Assembly: GCA_030522415.1 (NCBI GenBank)
Contig: CM060120.1
Location: forward strand, 35,083,383 to 35,147,382
Origin: Channallabes apus
Taxonomy: Eukaryota > Chordata > Actinopteri > Siluriformes > Clariidae
DNA length: 64,000 bases
Direction: 5' to 3'
Shown: positions 47,142-58,862 of the stretch, in pieces
How the letters are laid out: each line of letters begins with the position of its first letter
Numbering within the stretch: position 1 is the first letter of the stretch
Notes under the pieces: generated by a model
What the model saw: only the letters and a program-made list of their open reading frames with translations
Databases searched by the model: none
What the model was told of the DNA's origin: nothing
Made by a program: the position numbers and the translations under genes

Positions 47142-47576
47142 AAGCGGTGCCTCTGAATATGAGTTTAATCCCCTCCGGACGCGAGATACGTGAAATCTCG
47201 TATTGTTAAACTCATAGGAAATCATGTAAATGCAGACAATCGGTTCCAGCCACTCAAAAATATTACCAACATTAACAATTTCCAGCACTATAATCATTTA
47301 TTATTTTAATTGCTTATAAAGACAATCAAAACATTTAGAAAAGCCATGTAAATGAAGTAAAATATGAAATAAATAGACATTAAACTTCACTTAATATTAA
47401 TTTGTGATTCCTCTCGGGACCGGCTGCTTTAAAAACCAAACCGAAAGCGTCTCCGTTTTCTTCCTGCTACCGTCCTCATGTGGCAAAAATGCTTCATATG
47501 CTGAGGAAAAATGTTGCTTCATTGTTGCCAAATTTTAATTTCTTACGGTAATAATTTGTATGCCGAGGTGCCACTG
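47142..47576 (+). mobile_element. Nonautonomous hAT-like element, copy 1
   Basis: Starts AGCGGTGCCTCTGAATATGA and ends GTATGCCGAGGTGCCACTG. It is homologous over its length to the copy at 51281-51846, in the same orientation. It ends about 175 bp before the zbtb21 start codon, within the inferred intron. Confidence 0.7.
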
Positions 47577-47752
47577 TACTGTATTCGGAAGCCTAGCTAG
47601 TGTGTGTTAACGTGGAGGATCCAGACATGGTTACAATAACAGCGGTTTAAGCATGTGAGGTTTGTTTGGTGTTCTGTTAAAAGAAAAGAAAAAAAGCCAA
47701 CAGATTCTGATTAAACTCTAAACCCGGGCCGTTTGTGTTCCGCAGGGCCGTG

Positions 47753-50722
47753 ATGGAGAGCCTGGTGCACTACAGCAGCCCCGCCCACGCCCTCTCGCTG
47801 CTGGGCGTGCTGAACGAGCAGCGTCTGAAGGGCCAATTCTGCGACGTGGTGCTGATGGCGGGTGAACAGCGCTACCCTGCTCACAGGAACGTCCTCGCCG
47901 CCAGCAGCGAGTACTTCCAGACCCTGTTCTCCAGGAGAGACTCGGAGAACCGAGACATGATCCACCTGGACTTCTGCGAACCCGAGGCTTTGGAGATCGT
48001 GCTGAATTACATCTACTCCTCGTCGCTGTTCGTGGACAGAGGGAGCCTGGCGGTGGTGCAGGAGCTGGGGTACAGTTTAGGAATCCCATTCCTGACCAAC
48101 ATCATGTCCACCAGGCCTCAGGTGTCGTACTGCGTGACTCGGAAGCGGCTGTGCTTTCCCGACGAGGACGAAAGCTCGTTCACGCAGAGGAGCGTTATTG
48201 TACACCAGGGTGGCACGGGCGTCGCTGATCGAGAGAATGTGGGCGTCCACAGAAAAGCATCCAGACACGCACGGGAGGAGACACAGTCTGGTTCGGGTCT
48301 GGATTATTGCCTGTCGAGATACGCTCAGCCAACAGAAACGGGGCTCAATCTTAGTAAAAATGTAAAAAACGACCAAGAGAAGGACTCGCACTCTGTCTCC
48401 GTGCCGTCTTTGCCGTCCATCCTGAAGGGCCGCATGGAGTACAGATGTCCCCCGGGGAGGCCGCAGTTAACCTCCTCGGTGTCTTTCAGTGAAACCATAC
48501 AGCACTTAAGCTCCGATCCTGCCGATGACTCGGCGGAGGACATCAAACCCGAGCATAACTACGACCCGAAGACGGGCGCCGGAGTGCAGCAGGGAGGGCG
48601 TAACCAGACTGTGGACCGGAGCGGGCCGCTCATTAAAAGCCTGCTGCGTAGATCTTTATCCATGGACAGTCCGGTTCCGGTTTTCTCTCCGGTGCTGCAG
48701 CTGAAGGACTCGCAGAGCAGGGAGCAGCCTGCAGCCGTAAAATCTGACACGAACGCTGTGGATGCGCCCTCGTCTGGGAGCAAACACCACCTCCCCTTGC
48801 TGATCCTCAGGTCCAAACAGCCTGACGTGAACATCAAGGAAGACCAGGACGCTCACGGGGAGGACGGCGTGACGGTCAAAACGGAGGCCAGCAGCCCGTT
48901 AGCTGATCCTTCAGAAATCATTCGGGTCACGGTGGAGGACGGTCTGCCCGTTAACTTCAGAGATTTCCAGACTAACTTTGACGAAAGTCCCAGACCTTAC
49001 TTCAGTCCTCCAGGGAAGAGGAGGCTGTCTTTGGTCGGTAACTCCAACACATTTAAGCGAACCAAACACCAGTTCGCCGATGAGGAGGGCGTCGCCGACG
49101 AGTCGCCTCGCAACACGGACGATCAGGAGCCCGGGGAACTGAGGCCCATGAAGATGTTCAAGTGCTGGAGCTGCATGAAGGTGTTCAGATCAAACGCAGG
49201 ACTTTACCGCCACGTGAACATGTACCACAACCCCGAGAAGCCGTACGCGTGTGACATCTGCCACAAGCGCTTTCATACCAACTTCAAAGTGTGGACGCAC
49301 TGCCAGACCCAACACGGCGTGGTCCAAAACCCGGCGGCTTCTTCCAGTTCCTACTCCGTGCTGGACGAGAAGTTCCAGAGGAAACTCATAGACATAGTTC
49401 GAGAGCGGGAGATAAAGAAAGCTTTGATCATGAAGCTCAGGAGAAACAAGCAGGGCCATCAGGCTCAGGCGTTTGCCAAGAAAAGCCGGAGATCGAGATC
49501 TTACGGATGTCCTTACTGCGGGAAAATGTTCTTCTTCCAGTCGCATTTCAAACTGCACATGAAAGGACACACGGCTGAGAGAGCCAGCCTGGACGTGCAG
49601 GACGAGGAGGAACTGGGTGAGCATCAGGAGCAAATGGGACACGTCAAGGAGAACCAGGAGAGAGAGGTTTTCCCCTGCAGGCTCTGCAACGTCAAACTGT
49701 TCTCTCCGAGCGAGCTGGAGGAACACGAGCGGGCGTGTCGCTACGCCACCGTCTGTCCGTACTGCGGCCTCCGGTTCTCCAGCACTCTGGTGAAGAAGGA
49801 TCACGAGGTTCACTGCAAGTACAAAAAGCTGACCTGCCTCGAGTGCATGCGCACTTTTAAATCGTCCTTCAGCATTTGGCGCCACCAGGTCGAAGTTCAC
49901 AACCAGAACATGATGAGTGTCAGGGAACAGCTGACCTTCGGGTACCACGACGTTAACCAGGAGACGGCGGAACCTTCCGGAGAACCGGCGCCTCCTAAAG
50001 AGGCGATGAGAGACGACCCGATGTACGGCGACTCGGAGGACTCGTCTTCTTACCTCCCGGAGGATCTGAGCTCCGCTCAGGGCAAGCTCATCATCAAGGA
50101 GGAACCGCAGGAGGAACCGGTGATGGACCGAGAACCCTTAGAAACCCAAGAGGAACCGGGCGTCCGGCCTTGTGAGAAATGCGGCAAACTCTTCAGCTCT
50201 CACAAAGCCCTCGAGCGCCACCAGGAGCTCCTTTGCCACATCAAGCCCTTCATCTGCCACATCTGCCACAAAGCGTTCCGGACCAACTTCCGCCTCTGGA
50301 GCCACTACCAGTCCCACATGTCGTCAGCCGAGGAGCCCGTGAGCGGACAGATGGACAGACCGCCCTGCTCGCCTCCCTCCTCTCCGACTCTCGCCGTCTC
50401 CGCACAAGAGTCCACGCCCTCGCAAGCGTCTTCCCCAAAATCGGGTCAATCCAGAGGTACGGTCCCGGAGGACGAACCCAGAACCCTCACGTCTTCTCTG
50501 TCCAATCCCGAGCAGGAAAAGTCCGCCGGGGACGTCTCGGGATCCGGGACGGACGGCGCCGAAAACGCGGCGACTTCTCAGGAATCGGACACGCTCTTTT
50601 ATCACGCGCCGACGCTGTCTGCTCTGACCTTCAAGCGGCAGTACATGTGCAAGCTCTGTCACAGGACCTTCAAGACCGCCTTCAGCCTGTGGAGTCACGA
50701 GCAGAGCCACGGACACATCTGA
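47753..50722 (+). CDS. zbtb21: Zinc finger and BTB domain-containing protein 21
   Basis: A nuclear BTB-zinc finger transcription factor (also ZNF295), 989 aa in one coding exon. The ATG at 47753 is chosen because CCGCAG just upstream is a splice acceptor and MESLVHYSSPAHALSLLGVL aligns with the family start; an upstream ATG at 47735 lies in intron. The BTB/POZ domain covers about residues 10-125 (FCDVVLMAGEQRYPAHRNVL). A linker keeps RSGPLIKSLLRRSLSMDSP and EIIRVTVEDG. Nine C2H2-type fingers run from about residue 469 to the end, with family-specific spans KPYACDICHKRFHTNF, LDEKFQRKLIDIVRERE, LECMRTFKSSFSIWRHQ and the last, YMCKLCHRTFKTAFSLW. Slightly shorter than the human protein (about 1066 aa). 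Head to head with umodl1. The BTB domain mediates dimerisation and repression in this family. Confidence 0.96.
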   Translation: MESLVHYSSPAHALSLLGVLNEQRLKGQFCDVVLMAGEQRYPAHRNVLAASSEYFQTLFSRRDSENRDMIHLDFCEPEALEIVLNYIYSSSLFVDRGSLAVVQELGYSLGIPFLTNIMSTRPQVSYCVTRKRLCFPDEDESSFTQRSVIVHQGGTGVADRENVGVHRKASRHAREETQSGSGLDYCLSRYAQPTETGLNLSKNVKNDQEKDSHSVSVPSLPSILKGRMEYRCPPGRPQLTSSVSFSETIQHLSSDPADDSAEDIKPEHNYDPKTGAGVQQGGRNQTVDRSGPLIKSLLRRSLSMDSPVPVFSPVLQLKDSQSREQPAAVKSDTNAVDAPSSGSKHHLPLLILRSKQPDVNIKEDQDAHGEDGVTVKTEASSPLADPSEIIRVTVEDGLPVNFRDFQTNFDESPRPYFSPPGKRRLSLVGNSNTFKRTKHQFADEEGVADESPRNTDDQEPGELRPMKMFKCWSCMKVFRSNAGLYRHVNMYHNPEKPYACDICHKRFHTNFKVWTHCQTQHGVVQNPAASSSSYSVLDEKFQRKLIDIVREREIKKALIMKLRRNKQGHQAQAFAKKSRRSRSYGCPYCGKMFFFQSHFKLHMKGHTAERASLDVQDEEELGEHQEQMGHVKENQEREVFPCRLCNVKLFSPSELEEHERACRYATVCPYCGLRFSSTLVKKDHEVHCKYKKLTCLECMRTFKSSFSIWRHQVEVHNQNMMSVREQLTFGYHDVNQETAEPSGEPAPPKEAMRDDPMYGDSEDSSSYLPEDLSSAQGKLIIKEEPQEEPVMDREPLETQEEPGVRPCEKCGKLFSSHKALERHQELLCHIKPFICHICHKAFRTNFRLWSHYQSHMSSAEEPVSGQMDRPPCSPPSSPTLAVSAQESTPSQASSPKSGQSRGTVPEDEPRTLTSSLSNPEQEKSAGDVSGSGTDGAENAATSQESDTLFYHAPTLSALTFKRQYMCKLCHRTFKTAFSLWSHEQSHGHI

Positions 50723-50840
50723 CCACCGCACCCTCATCATCCTCATCCTCATCCTCCTCCTCCTCCTCTAACACAGACGGAGCCGAGCAGCCGTGACCAG
50801 TGTGTACAGGGACGAGGGTTAACTGGGACCACGGGGTTTT

Positions 50841-50877
<37 letters not shown>

Positions 50878-51240
50878 TTATGCGTTCATGCATACTTGTC
50901 TTTTTTTCCCCTTATTATTCCGGGTGACACCACGTACGGTGTGTCTCAGATCATGATCTCCTCACGACTCTACTCACCTGCAGTGACTCTGTGCTTCATG
51001 TCAGAGTTACACGTCTCCGTGACGCCTGCAGCGAGACACACAAGTGTTCGGGATGCTTCCTTTCCTCCTGTGTGTGTGTGTGTGTGTGTGTTTATGATTA
51101 TATATTAGATTTATACTGTATTTAACCCTCGACCCGTCTGAGGGGCGGAGCTTCCGGTCGTGTGTCTTTGGGATTTGGGTTGCCTTATGACATCACACAC
51201 AGGAACTAACACAAACTGTTTCACTTCTACTGGCTGAACG

Positions 51241-51280
<40 letters not shown>
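50723..51280. other. zbtb21 3' UTR region
   Basis: (CATCCT)n and (CCT)n follow the stop codon, then (CA)n at 50842-50874, (GT)n near 51070-51091 and (ATT)n at 51246-51280. No clear AATAAA was seen in this stretch; candidates lie further right. Confidence 0.5.
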
Positions 51281-51281
<1 letters not shown>

Positions 51282-51846
51282 AGCGGTGCCTCTGCATACG
51301 AGTTTAATATGAGTGAAATGTCGTATTGTGAAACACATTGTCCCAGAGGAAATAATGTAAATGTAGATAATCTGTTCCAGCCACCTAGAAATATTAACAA
51401 TTTCCAAACCTATAACCATATTTTTGCGATATTTATAAATTAAGTAAAATATGAATAGACATTAAACCTCACTTAACCTTTTATTTTTTACTTTGATTCC
51501 TCTTGGCATCGGCTGCTTTAAAAATTAAACCTAAAGTGTCTCCCTTTTCTTCTTGCTGCTGTATTTGATAACATTCTCGAGACCCCGCGGTGCTACGACT
51601 TAAATCTTACACACAATAAAAAATAAAAAAAACCACAAAAATAAAGTAAACTCGTTTGGTTTGACTTTCCTCTGATGCAAGTTTTGAACGACTCCCGGAC
51701 GTACGCGCGACTCACACACCTGGGGTGTCGCGTCGCTCGCGCGGGTTCTGAAAGAGCTTCGTGTCCTGAGACTCAGTAGTTCACAGAATCACAGTTCTTA
51801 AGGTGAAACTTCGTGTGCCGGGGGTTTGTATGCCGAAGTACCGCTG
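51281..51846 (+). mobile_element. Nonautonomous hAT-like element, copy 2
   Basis: The ends are inverted: CAGCGGTGCCTCTGCATACG at the left, and GTATGCCGAAGTACCGCTG at the right. The flanks TATTATTA and TATTATTG suggest an 8-bp target duplication within an (ATT)n microsatellite. It is homologous to 47142-47576. Confidence 0.78.
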
Positions 51847-51849
51847 TAT

Positions 51850-52176
51850 TATTGTTATTGTTATTATTATTATTATTATGATCATTGTTATTATTATTAT
51901 GATTATTGTTGTTATTATGATTATTATTGTTGTTGTTGTTCTTTAGAACTCTAGCAGTGCATGAGACGTCGAGGTTCGGTTTATTAACGGTGTTGAAAAC
52001 TAAAACGTGTTATTCTGCTATCACAGTATGTTTTTTTTCTTTCCCAGGTGTGTGTGTGTGTGTGTGTGTGCGCGCATTAACATATTGAAACCATGAACCA
52101 AAAAGTTTTTTTATTTTTATTGTATTGATTTTTTTTTTCCATAATTGTAAATTTGACTATTCAGTGATTCCTTGAC

Positions 52177-52212
<36 letters not shown>

Positions 52213-53520
52213 AAACGCAGTAGTTATGTGCTGTTACTAAATAAGGAGCTTCTTTTTTTTTTTTTCCTTTTTTATGATGTAAAACCAAAATTGTGTTAAC
52301 GTGGAGATTCAGGATGGTTTATATATTTATACACAGTGATGTTTTTTTATTATGATTATTATTATTATAGTTCTTGCAAATTGCTGATTAACGTCTCAGC
52401 TTGGATACAAATGCACTGGTGTGATCTACAGATATACACACACACACACACACACACAGTATATACAGTATATAGATATGTGTGTGTGTGTGACGAGGTG
52501 TATATGGTGGAGTTTCTGTGCAGATAAACTCTGTCCGCATTTAGAGAAATATTTTCTGATCACGATGTTGTGACTTAAATATATTAAATAAATTTAAATA
52601 ATAAATTAATTATAAAATGGCTGCATGTATCGTGATGTGAGAACTCCTTCTACACACAACTGGTGTGTGTGTGTGTGTTTCTTTCTTCATTAATGCTTCA
52701 TAAATCCAGAGTGAGAGTGACTCTATTGTACTGTATCAGTACTTCTTTACTTAAACACACACACACACACGTTAATCAGGTGGATGCTAAGCTAATCGTA
52801 CGGATCTCGTCTGATATAACAGACATTCATTAAAGCACAATTAATAGTTAGAGTAAGATTATACATGTATTTTTTGATGGACAGATGTGTGTGTGTGGGG
52901 GGGGGGGGGGGATTGTGGAAGGTGTGTGTGTGTGTGTGTGAGCACAGCATGGTGAGGTTTCAGTGGTTTCTCCACAGTAACACAGTTACACGCTGTAGCT
53001 CAGTACAGTCACTGTGTGCCAGGGGGCGCTGTTCACTTAGCACATCAGCACACACACACACTCCTCCTTCTACATACACACTTTACATCCTCTTATTTTG
53101 ACTTTTTCTCTGGCTAAAACACACACACACACACACACACACAGTCACTCAGTCAGTGTGGAGTTTAACAGGATTTCAGTTTTATTCTTAAAAAAAAAAC
53201 ATTTTATCTCTGTACAGATTTAACATCAGGATTAATGAGCGGATGTTACACACACACACACACACACACACACGCTGCAGGACGAAGCGCTCGGCCTCAC
53301 ACCGTGTTTCAAAACTCTAAGGAATTTACTTTTATTATTATTATTATTATTATTATTAATAAACGTCAGTGTTTACGCTACAACAAAGATTTTATTCGAA
53401 TGTTGTTGAAGTCACGTCGCGGTAAATAAAAGTGTCCACCTTAAATAAGGAGAAGACAAGCACGAGTTGTGTGTGTGTGTGTGTGATGATGCCAGACGCT
53501 GCACTAACACCCCCCCTCCC
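51850..53520. other. Intergenic between zbtb21 and atg101
   Basis: AT-rich DNA with (ATT)n at 51850-51935, (GT)n near 52051-52070, (CA)n near 52180-52203 and 52437-52458, a G-run at 52899-52911, and (CA)n near 53120-53142 and 53251-53272. TTTATT at 53181-53186 gives AATAAA on the minus strand, a likely atg101 poly(A) signal about 340 bp past its stop. No gene seen. Confidence 0.6.
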
Positions 53521-53523
53521 CCA

Positions 53524-54794
53524 CTATAAGGCCAGCGTGTCCTTGATGAGCCTCCTCATGGTGGTGCTCACCGACGTCCCGAGGGAATCCGTAATCTGGT
53601 AGGTGATCTTGTAGAGATACGGCTGGACGTCCTTCAGGCTGGTGTCGAACACGTTGTCCACCTCGGACTGCGTGGGCATCTTGGGCAGGTACTCGTGCCG
53701 GTTGATGACCTCGATGATGTTGACGACCTTCTCCCCGAGCTTCTCGCCCACCTTCTCACGGCAGATCTGACGCTCCTGCTCGTTGGCCAGGTTCACCACG
53801 TTCACCTTGATGGTCCACACCTCCCAGGGGATACACTCGTCCGAGAACGGCCAGCGAGACTTCTTCTTCTGGTAGAACTCCAGAGAGATCTGGCCCATTC
53901 CGTCACTGCCCGAGTTCCCGAGCGCATCCTAAAGAGGAGGAGAAACGGAAAGGGGTCAGAAGTGTGGAGATCGGACTCGCGGGTCGGTGAGCCGACTCGG
54001 ACTCTTCACATTAAACATCTGGAACTCGGATCATGAAATGGATCAAAGGAGACTTTGTACGAACGTTACTGAGATTCATCACGTAGAGACGATTTAATCT
54101 GGAGTTTAATCAAAGTTGACGAGTGTAGGAAAGTGGAACTGGATTAATGATCTACACGTGCTGTGTGTGTGTGTGTGTGTTTAGAGTGCTCCCTCTGGGT
54201 TACTCCGGTTTCCTCCCACAGTGCAGATGAAGGTTTCTAATTGATGTGTGATTAATAAAGACGGGGAGGAAAAATGTATTCAGTTATAAACGCTGATTAT
54301 TTCGTCTGCTGATTCACATCATATATTTACCACATATACTCTACCGCGCACTCTACCGCGCACTCTACCGCGCACTCTACCGCGCACTACTACAGTGACA
54401 ACCTGGTGGAGCTGGGGCTCGAACTGCTGACCTTCTGATCAGTAACTCGCCTCATGTCCTGGTACAAAGGATGTGTGGAACGATTAACACTAATTATTAT
54501 TATTATTATATAAAGAGGTGACACACACACACACACACACACCTTAAACTCGGTCACGGTTTTCCTGATCACGCGCTCCAGCTCGTCTGATGAAACCCGT
54601 ACGAAGGTGAAGTCGATGAAGTCACAGTCGATGTCCTGAGTGCCCACCGTGCCCATGCAGTAGGTTCCCTCCTTCTTATAGTGGAACTTCCCTGTGCTGC
54701 GGTGCAGGAGGATGGTGTGGAGCAGCGCCGCCATGGCCTCGTCCACCTGCCGCGCCTCCAGGGACACCTCCAGTACCTCTGACCTGCAGTTCAT
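53524..54794 (-). CDS. atg101: Autophagy-related protein 101
   Basis: A HORMA-fold subunit of the ULK1-ATG13-FIP200 complex, which starts autophagosome formation; it binds and stabilises ATG13. Exon 1 is 54543-54794 (84 codons) and exon 2 is 53524-53928 (134 codons plus stop), joined in phase 0 to give 218 aa, the human length. The sequence matches the family throughout, from [20 protein letters not shown] to [13 protein letters not shown]. The WF finger that recruits downstream factors is present as SRWPFSD with Trp110 and Phe112. The donor of exon 1 is formed by a (GT)n run. The start-codon region is partly duplicated twice just upstream (see 54766-54981). It lies divergent from rad51c, with about 1.1 kb between start codons. 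Confidence 0.97.
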
Positions 54795-54981
54795 CCTCAC
54801 TCTACACACACACACACACACACACTCAGTACACACACACACACACCTCCAGTACCTCCGACCTGCAGTTCATCCTCACTCTACACACACACACACACAC
54901 ACTCAGTACACACACTCAGTACACACACTCAGTACACACACACCTCCAGTACCTCTGACCTGCAGTTCATCCTCACTCTAT
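54766..54981 (-). repeat. Triplicated atg101 start-codon segment
   Basis: A segment of about 42 bp holding the atg101 ATG and codons 1-10 recurs at 54766-54807 (the gene itself), 54845-54886 and 54941-54981, separated by (CA)n and CTCAGTACA units. The upstream copies keep the ATG but then run into the GT repeat. Confidence 0.88.
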
Positions 54982-54984
54982 ACA

Positions 54985-55632
54985 CACACACTATACACAC
55001 TGTATACACACACTACTCAGTACACACACACTACACTATACACACACACACTCAGTACACTACCCCCCCCCCTCCCCCGCTGGTCCTCTTGTCTCTGGTC
55101 CCGGTTCTGTGTCTCCCTCTGAACAGACCGCTGCTCTGTGTGTGTGTGTATAGTATAGTGTAGTGTAGTGTAGTGTGTGTGTGTAGTGTAGTGTAGTGTG
55201 TGTGTGTGTGTGTTGTTGTGTCTCTAATCACAGACAGACCTGTGAGATTCTCTGGTCACGTGTTAGTCCCGAATGTTCCGGTGAGCTCGCGGCCTCCACA
55301 CCTGAGCACTGACTCTGTACAGCGGCTTTGTTTTTCCAAACGCGTTTTCCTCACGAGTTTGTCCCTTCTCGCGTCCAGTCAGGTACGGAACGCAGCATGG
55401 GACATGTTTAACATAAAAGAGCGCGGTTTGAATTCCTTTTCGTTTTTCTTATAATATATTCCGTTGTGTTCATGTCTGATTTCCTCTTATTATTATTTCG
55501 ATTTAAAGTTATCCGTCATTTCAGGATAAAGTGAATTAATATGAGGTCGATGCAACAAATAAGCAACTTAGCAAGCTAACCGCTAATCTACAGGTTATTA
55601 TGTTAACACGGTGTTAAGGCTAAAGTAGCCAT

Positions 55633-55679
<47 letters not shown>

Positions 55680-55936
55680 CAGGTGATATAATTATTAACA
55701 AAATACACATAAAATGTGTGTTTAATTCGTGTAAACTCGTGGTAAGGAGAATATTATTTGTTGCAGTTTGTCGCTGTGAGAATGCGGAAGTGATGTACGG
55801 AAAGTGACCAGGCTCAACAGGATGAAAAGCGCGTTTGGAAATTAGATTCTGTGTTTATCCCAGTAGACTGCAGTCTGTTTACACAGTGGACATGTTTTAA
55901 TTTTAGAGAAGTTATGAGAAGTGCAGTTATAGCGTG
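54985..55936. other. atg101-rad51c divergent intergenic region
   Basis: Contains (CA)/(GT) and GTGTAGTGTA words to about 55215, then single-copy-like sequence. A perfect (TA)n run lies at about 55638-55673. No obvious TATA, CCAAT or CpG-island signature was found, though a bidirectional promoter must lie here. Confidence 0.5.
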
Positions 55937-57064
55937 ATGATGCTCAGGACCGTGTCCAGTTCTCCTCTGGCTCCTTCTGTGAAGGTCAAACTAATCACAG
56001 CTGGCTTTCATACAGCTGCAGATCTGACAGATGTGCAGCCGCTCCAGCTGTGTAAAGGTACACTGATGTGGGAAGGCTGTGGAATTTCATCAGCATGAGC
56101 AGCTGAGAGTTTACACCCCTTATAAAAAAGAAATTAATAATAATAATTTAATCCTCCAGAACATTTTGAGACTTCAGTTTATCAGATTCAATATAACATT
56201 TCCTATAATGCTATTAAAAACTATTTAAAAAATAAGTAGCTGTTGACTTATTAATAGAATGTTTACTATTTTCTCCTGTTTTCTCAGTTTTAAAAGCTTT
56301 GTTTTTATTACATATTCTATTATAACATTATTATCCCAGCCTTTAAACCATGAGGGGGTGCAAACTTTCGCACTCAGATGTATGTGTGTGGATCGTGTAT
56401 GCAGCTATAGTAACATGCACTCTGTTACTCTCCGACAGCAGCAGGAATATCTCAGGAGGATGCGGATGAGGTGTTACAGACGCTGCGTGATGAGATCTCA
56501 CCCCTCCAGCAGGGGGCAGCGGTGCAGAGCATCACAGCGCTGGATCTCCTGCACCAGGAGGAGGCGCAGGGCAGCATCGTGACCTTCTGCTCCGAGCTGG
56601 ACTCCGTGCTTGGAGGCGGGGTTCCTGTGGGGAGGACCACGGAAATCTGCGGCGTTCCGGGCATCGGAAAAACCCAGCTGTGGTGAGAGCCTGAGAGACT
56701 CAACTCCGTATTGCTTCCTGTCTCACCTGAGTGACTTCCTGCCCATCACGGAGGCAGGACCAGGGTGCTTTAAAAGTCCTTTAATATGGAGAAGTGGTGT
56801 TGTGTGTGTCAGTGTGCAGCTGGCTGTAGACGTGCAGATCCCCGTGTGTTTTGGAGGACTGGGTGGAGAAGCCGTGTTCATCGACACAGAGGGTGGGTTT
56901 GTCGTGCAGCGGCTGGTAGGCGTGGCCAAGGCCGCGGTGGATCACTGCGCAGCTCTGGCCGAGGACGAAGGTGTGTGTCTGTGAGTGTGTGTGTGTTTGT
57001 GTTACTGGCACTTTCGGATCATGTCATCACCATTCAGAAAAAAGATCTGGTCAGGAAGTCTGAG

Positions 57065-57105
<41 letters not shown>

Positions 57106-58709
57106 CTCAGAGCAGCGTAAAGCCTTGGAGAGCTTCACCGTGGAGAAGATCCTCTCGGGCGTGTTCCTCGTGCGCTGTCAGGATCACGTGGAGCTGCTCG
57201 CCGAGCTTCACCTGCTGCACGACTTCCTGAGGAAACGCCCACAGGTAGTCCACACGCCGGTGGGGGGGCTTTACAACATCTGTAACTAACAACATCTGTA
57301 ACTAACGACGGCTCTGTGAGCTTGTGTAAGTAACAGTAAGAGTACAGATGTCCAGCAGATGTGAGAGGATGTGGTGTATAAACACAGGCTCTCGCTACAG
57401 TAGAAGTACAAGTGAGTCTCAGATCATCCGCAAACTTTATAAACGTCCCACAGATGCAGTTCTGTGAAAAAGTATTTGATTTTTTAATTTTTTTGTTTCT
57501 ATTTGTCACACTTAAATGAGTCATCAAGCAGATTTGAATATTACACAAAAATAACCTGAATAAATCAAAATGATCATCAGATTTTAAATGATGGCTTTTG
57601 GGAAGGTTCACCACTGTTCCGTTTTCTCTGCGTGTGGATGATGTCTCTCACTGTGGTTCACTGGAGTCCCAAAGACTGAAACATGTCAATGACTTTGTTT
57701 CTCATCTGTTCTTCAGTTTCTTTAGATGCTGCTGCTTTTTGAGATCTTTTAGCGTGATCTTTTAGATCTTCCTCAGACAGGTCGTGTTGAAGCGACTTGT
57801 TGATTTAACAGATCCGACAGTAATCAGGCCTGGGTGTGGCAGGTGACATTTAACGCAGCTTTCCACAAATCACAGTTCATTCATGATAGTGGGGTCGGGG
57901 CTTCAGTTCCTTTTCCCACATGGACAGGTAGTTTCGGACAGCTTTTTCCCTTAATGAATGAAATCATCATTTAAAAACTGCATTTTGTATTTACAGTAGG
58001 TTATCTTTGGTTAATATAAAATTAGTTTGATGATTTAAAATAAATAAACCAATTCAGTAAGGGGGCATATACTTTTTCACAGCACTGCAAATATATCTAC
58101 ATCTACTGTGTAACAGTAAAAAAGGATAATCATCGTGGTGTGTGTGTGTGTGTGTGTGTGTCAGAGATGTGACAGATATTGATGGACAGATGTTCAGGGT
58201 GTTATGAGTGATAGGTGAGGTGATTATTATGGGATGGCAGGTGCGGCTGGTGGTGATAGACAGCGTGGCGTCTCCCTTCAGACACTGTCTGGAGGACCTC
58301 TCTCACAGGACACGCCTCCTCACCGGGCTCGCGCTGCGGCTCGCGCGGATATCAGCTCAGCATACCGCCGCGGTAATGCATACATACTACACACACACTA
58401 TACACACTTCACACACACACACACACACACACACACAATACACTCTGTTCTGTTCTCAGGTGGTCCTGACCAATCAGATGACAACTAGAGTCTGGAGCGG
58501 CCAATCCCGTCTCGTCCCCGCTCTGGGTAACCCCGCCTCCTCCCTCACATCACACTCCGTACTCCTGATGCTAATGCTAATGTAGCTAACAGGTAACAGA
58601 TGTGCACAGGTTCTAAACCACAGGATGGTGGGATGGTGATTCTCATATGGTCCAGTAGAGGGCAGTACAGACTGAGTAATGACTAACTCGCACTTACTCT
58701 CCCTTATAT

Positions 58710-58749
<40 letters not shown>

Positions 58750-58829
58750 CCGGCTGCCCGTCCATCAGGTGAGATTTGGGGTCACGCAGCATCACAGAGA
58801 CTCATCCTGCACTGGGAAGGAACACAAAG

Positions 58830-58862
<33 letters not shown>

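Noticed and set aside
47735..47752. Upstream in-frame ATG for zbtb21
   Set aside because: The splice acceptor CCGCAG lies between it and the ATG at 47753, so it is intronic.
49190..49948. 252-codon minus-strand frame inside zbtb21
   Set aside because: It is a shadow of the zinc-finger coding sequence; the plus strand is clearly the gene.
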